From: Planomicrobium sp. Y74
GTDB lineage: Bacteria > Bacillota > Bacilli > Bacillales_A > Planococcaceae
Assembly (NCBI RefSeq): GCF_003668635.1
Contig: NZ_RCWH01000005.1
Location: forward strand, 372,001-436,000
Length of the DNA stretch: 64,000 bases
Reading direction: 5' to 3'
The notes beneath the pieces were generated by a model. It worked only from the letters and a program-made list of their open reading frames with translations. It did no database searches and was not told the origin of the DNA. Position numbers and translations under genes: made by a program. Positions 60,701 through 64,000 of this stretch are shown piece by piece (position 1 is the first letter of the stretch; every line of letters begins with the position of its first letter).

Positions 60701-61543
60701 TTAATGAACTTTAGCCGGCTCATTTTTTCCATGTTTATGTCTGTGGATAATGGCGTTGATTTCAGCACCGATTACCAGGATAAGCCCTGTCAGGAAGAAC
60801 CATAATATCAATATGATTAAACCGCCAAGACTGCCATAAGTTGCGCTGTAACTGCCGAAATTAGACACGTAGAATGAGAAGGCGAGAGATACAAGCTGCC
60901 ATAGAACAGTAGCTATCAAAGCACCAATTATTACTTCTTTGAACGGGAAGTGTTTATTCGGTGCAATCTTGTACATAATCGCCAATACGATACTCATTAC
61001 TGCAATGGAAATGACCCAACGGAGTACCTGGAATATAATCTCGGTCTGTGAAGGCAAGTTCATGAACGAACTGATCATATCAATGATTGTTCCGCCGAAA
61101 ATAGGCAATACGAGTGCTATAATAACGGCAACCAGCATGAACAATGTCAGAAGGATTGCAATACCTTTCTGTGCAAAGAATGATCTTGTCTCTTCAACGT
61201 CGTATGCTTCATTTGTCGCTTTGATAAAAGCGCTGACTGCATTGGATGCGGACCATAATGTACCCAGGATACCGAAAGTCAAAAGACCGCCGGACGGTGT
61301 CGTGACAACACTGACGATTTGTTCTTCAAATGTCGATGCAACTTCGCCGGGAAGGATTGTACCCATAAAGTCCATGACACGCTGCGGTTCGATTTGCAGA
61401 TACGGCAGGATGGCCAGCAGCAGGATCAATAATGGCACGATAGCTAATAAATAATAATAAGCCTGTGCTGCTGCAAGAATCGTGGCATTGTCTTCTTTAA
61501 ACTTTGCCCCGAACTCTTTGCCGTAGGATTTTGCTTTTCCCAT
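60701..61543 (-). CDS. YihY/BrkB-family membrane protein
   Basis: 280 residues with six membrane spans. Signature: AAQAYYYLLAIVPLLILLLAI near residue 30, LWSASNAVSAFIKATNEAYD and GGLIILILWFFLTGLILVIGAEINAI. BrkB-like proteins were once called ribonuclease BN by error; the true role is unknown, possibly transport. Start at ATG 61543 with TGGAGG upstream; the longer frame would place that site within the gene. Monocistronic. Confidence 0.9.
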   Translation of the reverse strand: MGKAKSYGKEFGAKFKEDNATILAAAQAYYYLLAIVPLLILLLAILPYLQIEPQRVMDFMGTILPGEVASTFEEQIVSVVTTPSGGLLTFGILGTLWSASNAVSAFIKATNEAYDVEETRSFFAQKGIAILLTLFMLVAVIIALVLPIFGGTIIDMISSFMNLPSQTEIIFQVLRWVISIAVMSIVLAIMYKIAPNKHFPFKEVIIGALIATVLWQLVSLAFSFYVSNFGSYSATYGSLGGLIILILWFFLTGLILVIGAEINAIIHRHKHGKNEPAKVH

Positions 61544-61740
61544 ATTTTCAACCTCCATTTTTTAGTTTCCTTATCACGTGTATGCCCGTTGTATATACTA
61601 TTTAATCCTAAAGGAAGATAATTGATGGAATTGGAAATGAAGATATAGGGATCGATCCATGGATTTGAATGCCCTAAATTAAATTGGGAGAGAAAGCCGT
61701 GACTGAAGGATAGAAAAGAAGAAAGATAATTTCAATGCAA

Positions 61741-61782
61741 AAAGCAGTGAAGGGAACATGATGAGTTCCTTTCACTGCTTTA
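61741..61782 (-). terminator. Terminator after the CNNM/CorC gene
   Basis: AAAGCAGTGAAgGGAAC and GTTCCtTTCACTGCTTT form a 17-bp stem with one mismatch; on the minus strand five T follow. Confidence 0.88.
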
Positions 61783-61796
61783 TAAGTTCATTATGC

Positions 61797-63098
61797 TTAT
61801 TCGGCCAATATATCAAGCGAGATCTTAAGGATATGATGATTTTCCATTTTCAGTATGGACCAGCGGCAACCATTGTTTTCAAATGTGCTGCCGGTTTCAG
61901 CTTCTATCAGCTGATGCTGAACCCATCCGGCAATCGTATCAATATCCTCACTGTCGTCAAATTCAAGGCCGAAACGCTCTTCAAGATCTTTTAACAGCAC
62001 CCTGCCGTTCAATAAATAGCGGTGTTCGTTTTCTTTAATAATATCCGCTTCCTCATCTTCATCAAACTCGTCCCGTATTTCTCCGACGATTTCCTCCAGA
62101 ATATCTTCCATTGTGATCAAACCGGAAGTCCCTCCATATTCGTCTATTACTAAAGCGATATGGGTGCGGTCTTTCTGCATTTTTACTAATGCTGTCTGAA
62201 GAGGGGTCGTTTCATGAAAATACGGCAAGCTGTGAATAAGCTCGGTCATTTGGACTGATCCATTGACTGCGTAATGAGTCAGAACTTCCTTGGCATTGAT
62301 GAAACCGATCAGATCGTCTTTATCACCGTCGCGAGCGATCGGGTAACGTGTAAAGCGATGTTCCCGGATTTCTTCCAGTAACTCTTCTGAGCTCAGTGAA
62401 TCCGGAAATGCGATCATTTGTGTGCGCGGTACCATGACATCTTTTGCGCTGCGCTCATCAAATGCAAAGATATTCTGCATATACGATAACTCTGCCTGGT
62501 TAATCTCGCCGCTTTGAAAGCTCTGGGCCATGATAATCTTCAGCTCTTCTTCAGAATGCCCTTGCTCGGCCTGGGCCGGCTGTATACCGAATATGCGCAG
62601 CAAGAGCCGCGAAGCGCCGGTCATAACGTAAATGAACGGAGACATGACTTTTCCGAACGCATACAGAATTGGCGCAAGTGCCAGCGTCATACGCTCAGCT
62701 GAATGCAGGGCGAGTGACTTTGGCGTCATTTCACCAATGACAACATGAAGAAAAGTTACCAACGAGAAAGCCAGGATGAAAGAGATGAACAAAGCGGACG
62801 AAGAGGGCAGACCAAAATCCCTGAAAAAAGGGAGGATCAGCTGTTCGACAGCCGGTTTACCCAGCCAGCCAAGTCCAAGCGCAGTCATCGTAATGCCAAG
62901 CTGGCAGGCGGACAGGTAATAATCGAGATCATCAAGGATCTTTTTCGCGAGTCCGGCCCGCTTATTGCCTTCTTCGATCAACTGATCAATGCGCGACATG
63001 CGGACTTTGACTACCGCAAACTCTGCTCCGACAAATACGGCAGTAAATAAAATTAATAAAACGAATAACGCTGAATTCACTAAAAGTATGGGGTCCAA
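61797..63098 (-). CDS. CNNM/CorC-type membrane protein with CBS pair
   Basis: 433 residues. N-terminal CNNM (DUF21) domain with four membrane spans (about 1-195), [20 protein letters not shown] being its signature; two CBS domains (about 210-335, [10 protein letters not shown] and [21 protein letters not shown]); then a CorC_HlyC C-terminal domain. Such proteins (YrkA, YhdP, MpfA) are called hemolysins but are Mg2+ exporters or regulators. Start is TTG 63098 with AAGGGAA upstream. Confidence 0.92.
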   Translation of the reverse strand: MDPILLVNSALFVLLILFTAVFVGAEFAVVKVRMSRIDQLIEEGNKRAGLAKKILDDLDYYLSACQLGITMTALGLGWLGKPAVEQLILPFFRDFGLPSSSALFISFILAFSLVTFLHVVIGEMTPKSLALHSAERMTLALAPILYAFGKVMSPFIYVMTGASRLLLRIFGIQPAQAEQGHSEEELKIIMAQSFQSGEINQAELSYMQNIFAFDERSAKDVMVPRTQMIAFPDSLSSEELLEEIREHRFTRYPIARDGDKDDLIGFINAKEVLTHYAVNGSVQMTELIHSLPYFHETTPLQTALVKMQKDRTHIALVIDEYGGTSGLITMEDILEEIVGEIRDEFDEDEEADIIKENEHRYLLNGRVLLKDLEERFGLEFDDSEDIDTIAGWVQHQLIEAETGSTFENNGCRWSILKMENHHILKISLDILAE

Positions 63099-63166
63099 TA
63101 AATTCCCTTAACTAAGGGATTCACCTCCGGGTTAATTTGTACTATATACAATTTACCACAAGGTGA

Positions 63167-63817
63167 TTATGAAATATATGGTGAATGCTTGTGGCGCTCA
63201 AGCACCTGCAATGTAATTGATTTTACATCCATAACGCTGTCTTCATTGATTACATCTTCAAGAAGTATGTTTTTGAAATAGCTGACGCTGGCTTCAAGCG
63301 GGATATTGAGCAGTTTTGTCAGAGCGATGCGGTACATTTTAGCGAATTCAGGATCGGCATTGCCGCGCTTCATCTCGTTGAAGGATTCATAGAATTGATC
63401 CAGTTTGTCAGCAAGCTCGAGCAGGCGGCCTTCAATTGTTTCATCTTTGCCTTCTTTCATGCGGTCAGAAAACACCTGTTGAAATTCTTCAGGAATTTCC
63501 CGGGAGATGAATTTTGCCATCATCCCTTCTTCGACCTGGGCAATCATTTCTTTCAGCTCGGGTGAAGAATGTTTGACCGGTGTTTTAATATCGCCGATAA
63601 AGACTTCAGCAAAATCGTGGTTGATGGTTTTTTCATAGAGCGATTTCCAATCGATGTTGCGCCCGGCCCGTTCTTCGATTGTGGCAAAGAACATGGCGTA
63701 CTGGCTGACCTTCCAGGAATGGGCAGCCACATTATGTTCTTCAAATTTAAATCTGCCTGGCGCACGGATGATACGCTCCAAATCATTCAATGAGTTAAAA
63801 AATGCATGGATTCCCAT
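63167..63817 (-). CDS. HD-domain 5'-nucleotidase, YfbR-like
   Basis: 216 residues. HD motif set: EEHNVAAHSWKVSQYA (first metal His), NHDFAEVFIGDIKTPVKHSS (HD pair and the GDxxTPVK segment typical of E. coli YfbR) and LLELADKLDQFYE (last Asp). YfbR removes phosphate from deoxynucleoside monophosphates. AAGGAG precedes the ATG. Diverges from the YdjM-like gene; no partner. Confidence 0.88.
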   Translation of the reverse strand: MGIHAFFNSLNDLERIIRAPGRFKFEEHNVAAHSWKVSQYAMFFATIEERAGRNIDWKSLYEKTINHDFAEVFIGDIKTPVKHSSPELKEMIAQVEEGMMAKFISREIPEEFQQVFSDRMKEGKDETIEGRLLELADKLDQFYESFNEMKRGNADPEFAKMYRIALTKLLNIPLEASVSYFKNILLEDVINEDSVMDVKSITLQVLERHKHSPYIS

Positions 63818-63906
63818 AGTTAAAACTCCTTTTTCTTTATTTCTATATCTCCACCATACCCGATTTTCCGTATAATAAAAGAGACTACAGCAGAAGGAGA
63901 ATCAGC

Positions 63907-64000
63907 ATGACTGGGAAAACACACATCATCGGCGGCATCGCAGCAAGTCTTGCATTCGCACAAATTACAAATTACGAACCGGTGCTCCTGCTTGGGGCGG
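63907..64000 (+). CDS. YdjM-like membrane metal-dependent hydrolase (3' truncated)
   Basis: Only the first 31 codons are in the window: MTGKTHIIGGIAASLAFAQI and the following TNYEPVLLLGA. This start is typical of the YdjM/DUF457 membrane-bound metal-dependent hydrolases, with His6 a probable metal ligand and the first span following. AGAAGGAG lies 7 nt before the ATG. The rest is cut off by the window edge. Confidence 0.75.
   Translation, partial: MTGKTHIIGGIAASLAFAQITNYEPVLLLGA

Overview
The window looks like chromosomal DNA of a low-to-moderate GC Gram-positive of the order Bacillales, most like the Planococcaceae (Planococcus, Planomicrobium, Sporosarcina). This rests on AGGAGG-type ribosome sites with frequent TTG and GTG starts, protein families typical of Bacillus relatives (YfhO/CsbB, YxlEFG, YceG/YceH, YeeI, KtrA/C, bacterial NOS, DUF2512), an FMN riboswitch, a T-box, and promoter-like sites for sigma-B and sigma-W. 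I see no rRNA, tRNA, CRISPR array, prophage or transposase.

Layout. 1-2.9 kb: a truncated YuiF-type transporter and histidine ammonia-lyase. 2.9-6.1 kb: MtnE-like aminotransferase, OsmC protein, secreted M14 carboxypeptidase. 6.2-13.1 kb: a CitS/CitT-type two-component system followed by a TctC-TctB-TctA transporter and a DASS permease, with a perfect cre match in front of tctC. 13.2-25 kb: housekeeping and stress genes (topB, Ktr, pcm, msrA, yxlEFG, a CBS protein with a HEPN-like N-terminus, phosphoesterase, CHY zinc finger) and one VOC gene broken by a nonsense codon. 25.1-27.4 kb: an FMN-riboswitch riboflavin operon holding ribE, ribB and ribH but no ribD and no ribA domain. 27.4-38.5 kb: phosphatase, flavodoxin, GTPase, an OmpR-type two-component system next to an HtrA protease, a DJ-1 protein, a Mn-catalase operon with a sigma-B-like promoter, and a sigma-B-like SDR gene. 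38.6-42.5 kb: csbB-type transferase, gtrA and yfhO, a three-part cell-envelope glycosylation set. 42.6-52.6 kb: a Ter stress locus with three TerD proteins, a predicted nucleoside-like biosynthesis module (C-C lyase, PRTase-TRSP, StiP-PELOTA, HAD, YceG) and TelA. 52.7-55.8 kb: a serine-type T-box leader and an aminotransferase-serA operon. 55.8-64 kb: HAD phosphatase, NO synthase, YeeI, dipeptidase, YihY, a CNNM/CorC-type protein, a YfbR-like nucleotidase and the start of a YdjM-like gene.

The most unusual signals are: (1) an interspersed repeat that begins 0-9 nt after the stop codons of four unrelated genes, always in sense orientation, and folds as a rod-like hairpin with apparent compensatory changes; (2) the riboflavin operon that has lost two activities and carries an unrecognised 94-residue ORF in the ribD slot; (3) the Ter locus with a consensus-perfect sigma-W promoter and repeats on both sides of its biosynthetic module; (4) a HEPN-like motif fused to CBS domains. 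All calls come from reading the sequence. No database search was run, so family names rest on recognised motifs and remembered homologues.
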